Below, piece by piece: positions 1 to 10,542 of a stretch of DNA of 64,000 bases. Origin of the DNA: Sphingobacterium daejeonense (GTDB lineage: Bacteria; Bacteroidota; Bacteroidia; Sphingobacteriales; Sphingobacteriaceae). Within the stretch, counting starts at the first letter, position 1, and every line of letters starts with the position of its first letter. The notes under the pieces were generated by a model that was given only the letters and a program-made list of their open reading frames with translations, was not told the DNA's origin and did no database searches. A program made the translations under genes and the position numbers. Where the stretch lies: assembly GCF_901472535.1 (NCBI RefSeq), contig NZ_LR590470.1, positions 1,984,001-2,048,000 of the forward strand, given 5' to 3'.

Positions 1-2
1 GA

Positions 3-918
3 AAAGGTATTCTGATGCGTGGGTTGGATATTCCTTACATTTCTGGTTATAACTCTAACAATGTGCCTTTTTTAAACATTGGAGAAACCGCTAATAAGGG
101 TATTGATCTGACTTTGGAATATAACAAACAAATGGTCAATGGATTCTTTATGGCAAGAGGGACAATGAATTACAATTCAAATAGAGCAGTTCGTGACAAT
201 TTACCACCTTGGGCATATCCTTATTTAGATCGTGAGGGCCACCGAATTTCTCAACGATTTGGTTATATAGCTGAAGGATTGTTTAAATCTGATGATCAAA
301 TTGCCAATTCACCCACTCAGTCTGGAGATGTAAGGGTAGGTGATATTCAATATAAGGATCTAAATGGTGATGGAATTATTAATTCTATGGATCAAACAGC
401 GATTGGGTATGGTGACACCCCTTTGTTAACTTATGGACTTACCCTAGGGGGAGGATACAAAGGATTTGAATTGAGTTTGTTTTTCCAAGGTGTAGGTATG
501 GTTGACATGAACTATGCTTCAGGATATGCAGTCACTCCTTTCTCACAAGGAGCTACATATGGTAATATGTATGAATATGTATTGGATAGGTGGGATCCTG
601 AAAACCCAGATAAGGAAACCTTATATCCTAGGTTATCCACAAATGAAACAATTACTACCAATTATTACCAAAGTACTTGGTGGATTAAGCGAGCTGATTT
701 CTTAAGGTTGAAACAAGCCGAGCTTGGCTACAATTTTCAAGATAAACCTTTCTTAGACAGACTCAGCATTAATAATTTGAGATTATATGTAAATGGAACG
801 AATCTATTTACGGTATCGCCATGGAAATTCTGGGATCCAGAACTTGGTGATGGAAGAGGAACAGTAATATCCTAATACAAGAGTATTCAACTTAGGACTA
901 AGAATTAACTTTAAATAA
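3..918 (+). CDS. SusC/RagA-type TonB-dependent outer membrane receptor, C-terminal part
   Basis: This is the C-terminal part of a SusC-like outer membrane barrel that imports glycans or other ligands together with its SusD partner. The gene runs off the left edge. The visible part has the DLNGDGIINSMDQT loop, aromatic-rich barrel strands, and the typical end: a DPEL motif, then Y-P-N-T-R-V-F-N-L-G-L-R-I-N-F-K and a stop at 916-918. In the raw frame a stop falls at 873-875; a 1-base indel near 860-868 restores the expected C-terminus. The SusD gene starts 9 bases later, so the two form the usual operon. The substrate cannot be told from this part. Confidence 0.9.
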
Positions 919-927
919 TAGACTAAA

Positions 928-2747
928 ATGAAATTTCGATATAATAAATTAAAGTTTTTAGCATTATTTGCAGGAATGAGTTTATTTACTCAAAGCTGTA
1001 ATGATGATTTTTTTGATGCACAACCTGATAATTTGCTGAACATTGAGAGTATTTTCTCAAATCGTAGTCAAACTGAAAACTACTGGGGATCTTTATATAA
1101 TGAGATTCCAGACATTTGGAATCAACCCTATTCTTTTTATTATTCAGCAATAACGGATGAAATTGATGCTTCAAATTGGGTTGATGGTACATTGAATAAT
1201 TTCAATTCAGGGGGCTATTTCTTCAGATAATGTACCTACACCATATGTTAGAATTTATAGAAAAATCAGACAGTGTGGGATATTCATTAATAATGTGGAT
1301 AAAATGTCAGGAATTAAGAGATGCTGAAAATGGTGAAACCTTAATTAAACAATATAAAGCGGAGGCAAAGTATTTACGTGCATATTATTATTGGTTGATG
1401 ATGAAATCATTTGGACCAGTAGTTATTTTACCTGTCAATGAAGAGGAAGCTGCTGGCGATAATTATCAAAATACCTAGAAGTAGCTGGGACGAGTGTGTA
1501 GCTTTTATCATCAAAGAAATGGACGAAGCTGCTGCCGATATGCCTGATGAACATACTGATACTCAACTTGGTCGGATTGGTAAAATAGTTGTTGAAGCGG
1601 TAAAATCAGAGATAACCTTATTTACAGCCAGTCCACTTTACAATGGGAATTCAGACTTAGCTAATTGGAGAAACCCTGACGGTAAACAACTAATTAGTTC
1701 AACATTCGATGCTTCCAAATGGCAAAAAGCAGCGACAGCTGCAAAATCAGCAATAGATTTTGCGGAGAAAAATGGAAAATCACTTTTTGTTAAAAATGGA
1801 AAAGATGATTTTGAAACTGCATTCTTATCAACTCGTAATGTTTATTGGGAAGGATATCAAACGGAAGGAGTTTGGATCAGACCATCCACCAAATAGATAC
1901 CAGTGGGAAACTCATGCTGCCCCAAGAGCGGTAACCGGAACACCATATAACGGATTGGCGTTGGTTCAAGAATTAGTTGATGACTTCAGGATGGCTAATG
2001 GCCAATCAATTCATCAAAGTTCTTCTTACAATGAAAATACATATGTTCAAGAAAGTACACCTTATTATGTTGAAGGAACGAATAACATGTATGTTAATAG
2101 AGAACCTAGATTCTATTCATCAGTAACTTTTAATGGATCTATTATTCCTGGCGCAGCAAAAGCTGGGATGACAAGAGTAGAATTTTACCCATCAGGTAAT
2201 TCTGGAAGAAATGGTGCTCCTCGTGATTGGCCAAAAACAGGATATACAGCTAGAAAAAACATTCACCCTACCTATAGCTTAAATCCTTCAGTGGCAGTTA
2301 ACCGTGCTGCAATGTTTAATTAGACTTTCTGAACTTTACCTAAACTACGCTGAAGCTCTAAATGAATATCAGCCAAACCATCCAGATATTACGACTTATT
2401 TGAATAAAGTCAGAAATAGAGCTGGTTTACCTAACATTGCAACTGGACTTTCCCAAGCCAGAATGCGTGAAGAAATTCGTTTAGAGAGAAGAATAGAGCT
2501 TGCATTTGAAGGCAAAAGATATTTCGATGTAAGAAGGTGGAAAGTAGCAGATTCAGAAGGTTATAAACAAGGAGGAAACTATTATGGAATGGATATGACT
2601 AAAGGGTCTTCATTAAGCGATCCAAACTTCCATAAAAGAGTAGTTGCAGTAAGACGTGCGGAGTGGAATGATAGATTCTATTTTATGCCTTGGCACCAAA
2701 TGGAAATCGATAGAAACAAACAATTAGTTCAAGTACCTGGCTATTAA
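928..2747 (+). CDS. SusD/RagB family glycan-binding lipoprotein (five frameshifts)
   Basis: Surface lipoprotein that caps the SusC barrel and binds its ligand. The N-terminus has a signal peptide ending in a lipobox (LFTQSC), giving a lipidated Cys at about residue 24. The C-terminal third carries the SusD signature IRLSELYLNYAEALNEY, then RREEIRLERRIELAFEGKR-like sequence and a family-typical end. The span would encode about 606 residues, normal for the family. The frame breaks near 1212 (in a five-G run), 1305, 1465, 1888 (ACCAAA) and 2315, yet each neighbouring fragment continues the family alignment. Sequence error is therefore more likely than a decayed gene. It follows susC by 9 bases and precedes the DUF1735 gene by 13. 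Confidence 0.9.
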
Positions 2748-2760
2748 AATTGTTTAAAAC

Positions 2761-3731
2761 ATGAAATTTATAAAAAAATCAACTATAGTATTGGCGTTAA
2801 GTGCATTCGCATTTATAAGTTGTCAAAAAGAAGAAGCCTCATATGAGGAGTTGACAGATACAAAAGACGGGGTATTTTTGAGTGTTCAAAAAGCAGTAAA
2901 TGGTTATCAAGATTTGCAATTATTTCCCCAAATTGCAGAAAGAAAGACTTGTTTAGCGTTAATTATGGAGGTTTGGGATTACCATCCTCAGATATACAAG
3001 TTGTTTTCGAAGAAGACAAGGCGGCTATGGATAGTGTCAATTTGGCTCGGAAAAATAGAGGTGAAGAAGAATATTTGTCTTTTCCTGCGGGCAGTTATTG
3101 CCATTGATAAAAATTCAGCTACCATTAAATCAGGGCAGCTATCATCTGAATTTTTGACTTTTGACTTATAATCCTGAGAAATTTGATCTTGAGAAGAAAT
3201 ATCTTTTTGGCCTTAAAAGCCTCTAATTCTCAAGGATTCCAATTCAAAAACAATGGTTCCACTATCTTTTATGTTGCCGAAGTAGTCGAAAAATCACATT
3301 TAAAATCTGAGTGGACAGCCACAGCATCGTCTATTCAAGAATCTGGAGAAGGTGAAGGAAATGGTATAGCCAGAGCATTAATAGATGGAAATACTTCGAC
3401 ATTTTGGCACTCGATGTGGTCACCAAGTAGTCCGCCATTTCCCTCATTGGATTCAGATTGATTTTAAGAACGAAATATATGTACTCAAATTGGACTTACA
3501 AGAAGACAAAATAATTCTAATGGATTCAAAACTTTTGATATCGAAGGATCGAAAGATGGAAAAACATGGGTTACACTTCTTAAAGATCAAGAAATGGATA
3601 GAGAGGAACTGGAAAGTCAGATATTTCCAATCCAACCGCAATATCTAAAGCAAATTAAAATTACCATGAAAGATAATTTCAATAATCAAGCTTCAACCCA
3701 TTTAGCGGAAATAGATGTTTTTGGATATTAA
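2761..3731 (+). CDS. DUF1735 / F5/8-type C (discoidin) domain lipoprotein (several frameshifts)
   Basis: Third gene of the SusC/D operon, a predicted surface carbohydrate-binding lipoprotein. Residues 1-21 are a lipoprotein signal with the lipobox AFISC. A DUF1735 domain follows (VNYGGLGLPSSDIQVVFEED in one frame, IDKNSATIKSGQLSSEFLTF in another). The C-terminal half is an F5/8C domain: W-T-A-T-A-S-S, ALIDGN-STFWHS, HWIQIDF, then FDIEGSKDGKTWVTL and a terminal HLAEIDVFGY. At least four or five indels, near 2950, 3105, 3165, 3215, 3445 and 3510, split the coding sequence. The whole span gives about 323 residues. Such proteins often bind the polysaccharide taken up by the adjacent SusCD pair; that role is inferred from context. 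Confidence 0.82.
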
Positions 3732-3776
3732 GAAAGAAGTAACAAGTTATCATATTTTTAAAAAGTAAAAATTTAT

Positions 3777-3798
3777 AAGGCCGCTTTTTAGCGGCCTT
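3777..3798. terminator. Hairpin between convergent genes
   Basis: A perfect 8-bp stem, AAGGCCGC / GCGGCCTT, with a TTTTTA loop lies between the end of the Sus operon and the convergent monooxygenase gene. The minus-strand side is followed by a T/A-rich stretch, so it probably stops transcription from both directions. Confidence 0.75.
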
Positions 3799-3819
3799 AC
3801 TTATTAGTAGTTTATTACT

Positions 3820-5668
<1,849 letters not shown>

Positions 5669-6543
5669 ATGGCATCAGGAATATTCGCGGTTTTGGATGA
5701 TATCGCCGCTCTAATGGACGACGTTGCAGTAGCCAGTAAGATTGCTACTCGAAAAACTGCAGGTATCTTAGGTGATGATTTAGCTGTAAATGCAGAAAAA
5801 GCAACAGGCTTTTCTTGCTTCTCGGGAACTCCCTGTATTATGGGCTATCACTAAAGGGTCATTTGTCAACAAGCTTATCATTGTCCCAATTGCATTATTG
5901 TTGAATGCCTTTCTTCCCATGTTAATAAAATATATTTTGATTCTTGGGGGGAGCCTATCTGGCTTACGAGGGGGCTGAAAAAGTAATTCACTATTTATTT
6001 CACAGGAAAAAAGAAGGACATGAAGTTATAGAGGAACAGGCTTTGGAGGGTGAGGAAGCTGAAAAGGTAAAAATTAGATCAGCAATTACGACTGATTTTA
6101 TTCTTTCTGTGGAAATCGTGATTATTGCTCTTGGTACTGTACTTGAGGAAACTTTAGCACTTCAAATTTTAACGGTTTCAGTAGTTGCCATTTTAGCAAC
6201 GGTTGGAGTTTATGGCATTGTTGCTTTAATCGTTAGGATGGACGATGCTGGTCATTCATTGATAAAACGTTCAGGAGACAAAGGTTTCGCTTCTACAATA
6301 GGGCATTTATTGGTTAAATCTTTGCCAATTGTTATTAAAGCTTTGGGTATAATCGGAACTATTGCATTATTGTTGGTTGCAGGAGGTATTTTTGTGCACA
6401 ATATTGATTATTTGCATCATTTGTTGCCGAATATACCATCGATTGTAAAAGAATTTGCAATTGGGCTTATTGCTGGGATGTTAGTTTTAGGGATAGTTCT
6501 TTTAGTGAAAAAGGTTTTTGGATTGGGAAAGGATAAACACTAA
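5669..6543 (+). CDS. DUF808 (YedI-like) inner membrane protein (two frameshifts)
   Basis: A multi-pass inner membrane protein of the DUF808 family, of unknown function. The family N-terminus is clear: residues 1-45 read FAVLDDIAALMDDVAV, then KIATRKTAGILGDDLAVNA, followed by ELPVLWAITKGSFVNKL. Four or more hydrophobic segments follow, with a charged loop (GHEVIEEQALEGEE) in the middle. Indels near 5810 and 5950 break the frame; the joined product is about 291 residues against roughly 305 for E. coli YedI. It stands alone upstream of two small lipoprotein genes; no functional link to them is visible. Confidence 0.88.
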
Positions 6544-6624
6544 TAATTTGTAATACGATCAAAAATTTAGCAAATTGTGCCAAATGAATTTGCGAGAGTA
6601 CTTAATGATTTTTAAATGATACTT

Positions 6625-7143
6625 ATGAGTAAAATAAAAAATACGCTTTATATTTTGGTTTTAGCAATTGGTATTTCATCTTGTACAAAGGATGATGTTG
6701 AAGTTGTAAGAAATCCATTGGATACGACAGAACTCATTGGAAAATGGGCAAAAATTGAAAGAAATATCACTGCTGAGACGGTTGTTGATGAAACAACAAA
6801 TTTAGATAGTATTAAATTATTGGAGTTTACTGCTGAAAATAGTTTAACGGTTACACGAGGAATTTTTTGTAATCTCAGTTCTGTTCATAATGACCCTAAA
6901 AGTGGCTCATTTGAATATTATTCTACCAGCACAAATGTTAACGGTACCATGGACAGGATTAAATTTGAGCACTGTGGCAATGGGATGCCCGTAACTTTGC
7001 AGGGTGATATTCTCACATTGGGATTTGGCGGAGATGCTTCTGAACGTTACAAGCGAGTTTCCGTAACACCACCAGTTGATCCTGAAGTACCAGAAGAACC
7101 TGAGAACCCTGAAGAGCCAACGGATCCTGGCACTGGAGGTTAA
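6625..7143 (+). CDS. Small lipoprotein with LIGxW domain and proline-rich tail
   Basis: Predicted lipoprotein of unknown function, about 172 residues. The signal peptide ends in the lipobox GISSC, so Cys is the likely lipidation site. A compact beta-rich domain follows (ELIGKWAKIE, LLEFTAEN, GSFEYYST, FEHCGNGMPV) containing two conserved-looking cysteines. The last 25 residues are a P/E-rich tail (PEVPEEPENPEEPTDPGTGG), perhaps a flexible surface segment. An in-frame ATG at 6616 is an alternative start; ATG 6625 gives a more standard signal peptide. The next gene at 7261 is a paralogue with the same motif order. The domain vaguely resembles lipocalin-like or META-like folds, but I do not recognise a named family. 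Confidence 0.75.
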   Translation: MSKIKNTLYILVLAIGISSCTKDDVEVVRNPLDTTELIGKWAKIERNITAETVVDETTNLDSIKLLEFTAENSLTVTRGIFCNLSSVHNDPKSGSFEYYSTSTNVNGTMDRIKFEHCGNGMPVTLQGDILTLGFGGDASERYKRVSVTPPVDPEVPEEPENPEEPTDPGTGG

Positions 7144-7164
7144 TTATATAGAAGAAATTATTAG

Positions 7165-7200
7165 AGCCTGATTCATTGGAGTCAGGCTTTTATTATTATT
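7165..7200 (+). terminator. Rho-independent terminator
   Basis: Stem AGCCTGA / TCAGGCT with a 10-base loop, followed by TTTATTATTATT. It directly follows the first small lipoprotein gene and separates it from its paralogue. Confidence 0.85.
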
Positions 7201-7260
7201 GTAGCTTTTTCACAATGCTACTCGTTTAAGTAAATTATAACCTTTTAAAAAGCAAATCCT

Positions 7261-7686
7261 ATGAAACAGATTCTAAATTCCGTAATCATCCTTGTGTTGT
7301 CAGTCTTTATTATTTCATGTGATAAAGATGAAGATAATGAAAAAGTCATGCTTGATAATAAAGATTTAATTGGTTATTGGGTACTTAATTTTAAGGATGA
7401 CTCGAATGAGCAGAAGGCCAAAATAATGCACTTTACGGAGGATGGAAAAGTGACAATAGAAAATGGGGAACTCTGTTCGAATAATAATAAATTAGGAAAT
7501 ACTGAATCTTCCTCATACGAATATTACACCTATCGCGGTTCTCCATCTGAACTGATGCCTGTAAATCTCAAATTTGCTAGTTGTGGCAAGGAATACTCCG
7601 TTGGTGTGAAAGATTTAAAATTATTCTTGAAACGACCAGGTCTTGAAGAAGAGGTTTTTGAAAAATCAGAATTTACAACAGATTAA
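7261..7686 (+). CDS. Small lipoprotein, paralogue of the preceding gene
   Basis: Predicted lipoprotein of 141 residues and unknown function. The signal peptide ends in a lipobox (FIISC). The mature part repeats the motif order of the upstream lipoprotein: DLIGYWVL, MHFTEDGKVTIENGELC, SSSYEYYTYRG, then MPVNLKFASCGKEY. The two cysteines sit at matching places, but the proline-rich tail is missing. The two genes therefore probably arose by tandem duplication and diverged. A terminator on each side suggests separate transcription. Confidence 0.78.
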   Translation: MKQILNSVIILVLSVFIISCDKDEDNEKVMLDNKDLIGYWVLNFKDDSNEQKAKIMHFTEDGKVTIENGELCSNNNKLGNTESSSYEYYTYRGSPSELMPVNLKFASCGKEYSVGVKDLKLFLKRPGLEEEVFEKSEFTTD

Positions 7687-7717
7687 TTTTCTATTCTCTA
7701 TATATTTATAAGTTTGG

Positions 7718-7743
7718 GCCTCAATTTAAATTGGGGCTTTTTT
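7718..7743 (+). terminator. Rho-independent terminator
   Basis: Stem GCCTCAATTT / AAATTGGGGC (with a G-T pair) followed by six T residues, just after the second lipoprotein gene. Confidence 0.8.
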
Positions 7744-7825
7744 ATAGAATAAGACTTAGAAACTTCCTTGCTTATGCCTTAACTATTCCTTACCTTACTC
7801 TACATAATCATTTACCTCTGCATAT

Positions 7826-8578
7826 ATGATCTGGGAAATCATGTTCTTCTTTCTAGTAATTTCATTTGTTTATTCTTCAGTAGGATTTGGTGGAGGTTCC
7901 AGTTATTTAGCCTTATTGGCCGTCTATGGTTTACCTTTCCAAGAATTACGGTTAATTGCTCTACTATGTAATGTTATTGTGGTTACAGGAGGAGTTGTTG
8001 TTTATGTAAGAAATAAGCAGTTGAATTGGGAAAAAACAATACCCTTAGTTTTGGTAAGCGTTCCTATGGCTTTCTTAGGGGCGATTCTCAAAATCAGTCA
8101 ATCAACCTTTTTTGTTATTTTAGGGATAAGCTTGATTGTTGCTTCTGTACTTTTATGGATTGAGAAGACGAGAAAGAATAATTTCAAAAACTCTGAGCAT
8201 CAATCGATTTTAAAAGATGCTGGTATTGGCGCTGGCATTGGTTTTCTATCTGGATTAGTAGGAATAGGAGGTGGTATTTTTCTTTCACCGATTCTGAACT
8301 TGATGCGTTGGGATTCTGCAAAGAAAATTGCAGCCACTGCGAGTTTGTTTATTTTGTTGAACTCTATTTCTGGGATATTGGGACAAGTGAAAACCATAAA
8401 TTCTGATATAGACTATCAAAGATTGATATTACTATGTTTGGCAGTTTTTATTGGGGGGCAAATAGGTTCGAGAGTCTCCATAAAATGGAGTCCAGTTATT
8501 ATAAAGAGGATCACTGCTGTATTGGTCTTTATAGCAGGAGTAAATGTATTGATTAAATATGTACCACAATTATTTTAA
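7826..8578 (+). CDS. TauE/SafE (TSUP) family membrane permease
   Basis: A 250-residue integral membrane protein of the TauE/SafE anion transporter family, thought to move sulfite, sulfonates or other sulfur-containing anions. About seven to eight hydrophobic helices are visible. The two half-repeats each carry the family glycine motif: SSVGFGGGSSYLAL near residue 15 and SGLVGIGGGIFLSPIL near residue 145. The gene starts a run of tightly spaced molybdenum-cofactor genes (moaD begins 2 bases after its stop). Co-transcription hints at transport of an oxyanion used by, or toxic to, the cofactor pathway; molybdate or sulfite are only guesses. Confidence 0.88.
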   Translation: MIWEIMFFFLVISFVYSSVGFGGGSSYLALLAVYGLPFQELRLIALLCNVIVVTGGVVVYVRNKQLNWEKTIPLVLVSVPMAFLGAILKISQSTFFVILGISLIVASVLLWIEKTRKNNFKNSEHQSILKDAGIGAGIGFLSGLVGIGGGIFLSPILNLMRWDSAKKIAATASLFILLNSISGILGQVKTINSDIDYQRLILLCLAVFIGGQIGSRVSIKWSPVIIKRITAVLVFIAGVNVLIKYVPQLF

Positions 8579-8580
8579 GT

Positions 8581-8823
8581 ATGAGAATTAAGCTATTGGC
8601 ATTTGGTATAGTGAAGGAAATTTTTTCTTCTTCAGAACTTGAGCTAGAAGTTGTGGATGGGATTAAACTTGAAGAATTAAAATCTAGAATTGAGCAACTT
8701 TATCCAGAATTGGCTAGGTTGAAGTCATATTTTATTGCTATAAATGAAGAATATGGGCAATGCGATCAAGTGATAGAGAGTGATGATGAAATAGCGGTTA
8801 TTCCGCCTGTTAGTGGAGGTTAA
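8581..8823 (+). CDS. moaD: Molybdopterin synthase small subunit MoaD
   Basis: Ubiquitin-fold sulfur carrier of 80 residues that donates the dithiolene sulfurs to cyclic pyranopterin monophosphate (cPMP). It ends in the required Gly-Gly after the family motif AVIPPVSGG. Start and stop are tightly packed: 2 bases after the permease stop and 2 bases before moaE. No MoeB, the enzyme that adenylates MoaD, is seen in either molybdenum cluster of this window. Confidence 0.93.
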   Translation: MRIKLLAFGIVKEIFSSSELELEVVDGIKLEELKSRIEQLYPELARLKSYFIAINEEYGQCDQVIESDDEIAVIPPVSGG

Positions 8824-8825
8824 AT

Positions 8826-9242
8826 ATGATTGATATCAAGATTTCAAATTTTCATTTAGATCCGGAACTATGTTTGGATATTCAAGCAGATGATAGCTGT
8901 GGAGGGACAGTAAGTTTTGTTGGAACCGTTCGAAATGAGACAAAAGGGAAAAAGGTGCTTCGATTAGAGTTCGAATGCTATGAATCTATGGCGGTTAAAG
9001 AGATGAAAAAAATTGCTGAGCATTGTGTGAATAATTTAGGAGTAAAGCATGCTGTGCTCCATCATCGGGTTGGGATACTAAGTCCAGGGGAGGCTGCCGT
9101 TGTTATTGTTGTTTCATCTCCTCATAGAGACGCTGCATTCAAAGCTTGTGAATATGCCATAAATACATTGAAAGAAACTGTTCCGATTTGGAAAAAAGAA
9201 GTCTTTGAGGATGGCGAACAATGGGTTTCAGCTCATCCTTAG
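8826..9242 (+). CDS. moaE: Molybdopterin synthase catalytic subunit MoaE
   Basis: Large subunit of molybdopterin synthase, 138 residues. It pairs with MoaD thiocarboxylate to convert cPMP to molybdopterin. Family motifs are clear: GGTVSFVGTVRNETKGKKV, then LEFECYESMAVKEM, the HHRVGILSPGEAAVVIVVSS core, HRDAAFKAC and the C-terminal VPIWKKEVFEDGEQW with the active-site lysines. It is located directly behind moaD in the same operon. Confidence 0.95.
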   Translation: MIDIKISNFHLDPELCLDIQADDSCGGTVSFVGTVRNETKGKKVLRLEFECYESMAVKEMKKIAEHCVNNLGVKHAVLHHRVGILSPGEAAVVIVVSSPHRDAAFKACEYAINTLKETVPIWKKEVFEDGEQWVSAHP

Positions 9243-9307
9243 TTATTTAAGGCGAGATTTACATTTTTAATGAGTATATTTAATAGTATTACCGAAGAAA
9301 ACATATC

Positions 9308-10177
9308 ATGACCCAATTAATTGATTCTTCCATCCAAAAAGTCCAAATTCAGCGTTTCTCAGACTTGGATTCTGATTCACGTGAGGATTTACTCGCTGTA
9401 GAGGAGCCATTAGAAATTAGGATTTCTTTTTCTTATGCAAATCAAGTGGGAATGAAAAGCATTTCAGTTACCATGCGTACGCCAGGAAATGATAAAGACC
9501 TGGCATTGGGTTTTTTGTTTACTGAAGGGATAATTGATTCTTTTGATCAGGTCAAATCTGTTTCATATTTAAAGGTTGACTGTTCCAATAATAAAGAAAA
9601 CATTGTTGTTGTTGAGCTTAATGAGGGTGTTGAGCCTAATCTTGGTACGGCAGACCGGAATTTTTATACAACTTCGAGTTGTGGAGTATGCGGTAAAGGT
9701 TCGATCCAGTCGATAAAAACGGTTAGTAAATTTCAGGGGATGGTTCCTGAAATACAATCATTTGGAGCAAAAGTTCTTTTTGACCTACCTGAAAAATTGA
9801 GGTCAGCACAGGATAATTTTGAAGTTTCGGGAGGTATACACGCTTCGGGAATATTTACGAGTGATGGGGAATTGATGTTTTTGAGGGAAGATGTTGGTAG
9901 GCATAATGCTTTAGATAAGCTGATAGGTCATGCTTTGCAAGAAGGATTATTACCATTGAACCGATTTGTTTTATTGTTAAGTGGAAGAGCTAGTTTTGAA
10001 CTGATTCAGAAAGCAGCTATGGCCGGTATTTCAATTGTTGCTGCTATTGGTGCTCCATCCAGTCTTGCCTTGGAACTGGCCAAAGAATTTAACATCACTT
10101 TGATAGGATTCTTAAAAAATAATCGTTTTAATATTTACAACCAGAATGAAAACATTCACATTGATGGTATGTTATGA
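9308..10177 (+). CDS. fdhD: Formate dehydrogenase accessory sulfurtransferase FdhD
   Basis: 289 residues. In the family, FdhD carries sulfur from a cysteine desulfurase to the molybdenum cofactor of FdhF-type enzymes. Diagnostic parts are RTPGNDKDLALGFLFTEGII and the cysteine motif TSSCGVCGKGS (near residue 123), which holds the two functional cysteines. HNALDKLIG and the SGRASFELIQKA motif follow. The next small gene starts inside its stop codon (ATGA overlap at 10174-10177), and the YdeP-type molybdoenzyme follows, so this FdhD most likely matures that enzyme. Confidence 0.94.
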   Translation: MTQLIDSSIQKVQIQRFSDLDSDSREDLLAVEEPLEIRISFSYANQVGMKSISVTMRTPGNDKDLALGFLFTEGIIDSFDQVKSVSYLKVDCSNNKENIVVVELNEGVEPNLGTADRNFYTTSSCGVCGKGSIQSIKTVSKFQGMVPEIQSFGAKVLFDLPEKLRSAQDNFEVSGGIHASGIFTSDGELMFLREDVGRHNALDKLIGHALQEGLLPLNRFVLLLSGRASFELIQKAAMAGISIVAAIGAPSSLALELAKEFNITLIGFLKNNRFNIYNQNENIHIDGML

Positions 10178-10525
10178 AAATAAGAATTAAAGATAATACA
10201 GTAAGGATCAGATTGACAAAATCCGAAGTAGCATCGCTGTCGGAAAATGGTAGAATTATCAGCAAGACAGAGTTTTTTAAACAAGGATTTTGTCTATGGA
10301 ATTGAAATACTTTACCAAGATGGTCTTTCTATAAGTTTTGAAGATGAGGAAATGATGGTTCAGATGCCGAAATCCTATGTTGAAGAGTGGGTAAATACTG
10401 ATCGAGTAACTTTTGAAGAAACCCATAATAAAATTTTGATATTGCTAGAGAAGGATTTTGTTTGCATTGATCGTCCTGAAGAGGATCAAAGCGATAATTA
10501 TCCAAATCCAAATTTAGTTTGCTAA
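10174..10525 (+). CDS. Small uncharacterised protein of the molybdoenzyme operon (one frameshift)
   Basis: About 117 residues once an indel in the T run at 10271-10277 is bridged. It begins MKIRIKDNTVRIRLTKSEV, continues with an acidic FEDEE segment and ends in PNPNLVC. The start overlaps the fdhD stop as ATGA, which implies coupled translation. I believe similar small proteins (possibly the DUF7009 group) sit beside fdhD or moa genes in other Bacteroidota, but I cannot confirm this here. No catalytic or metal motif is apparent. Position between the sulfurtransferase and its likely client suggests a maturation or regulatory role, which is inference. Confidence 0.68.
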
Positions 10526-10542
10526 CATAAACCATTGCTGCC

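Noticed and set aside
860-3731. Programmed frameshifting or real pseudogenes in the Sus locus
   Set aside because: There are too many breaks in different genes, without a common slippery site plus structure, and motifs stay intact on both sides; sequence error is simpler.
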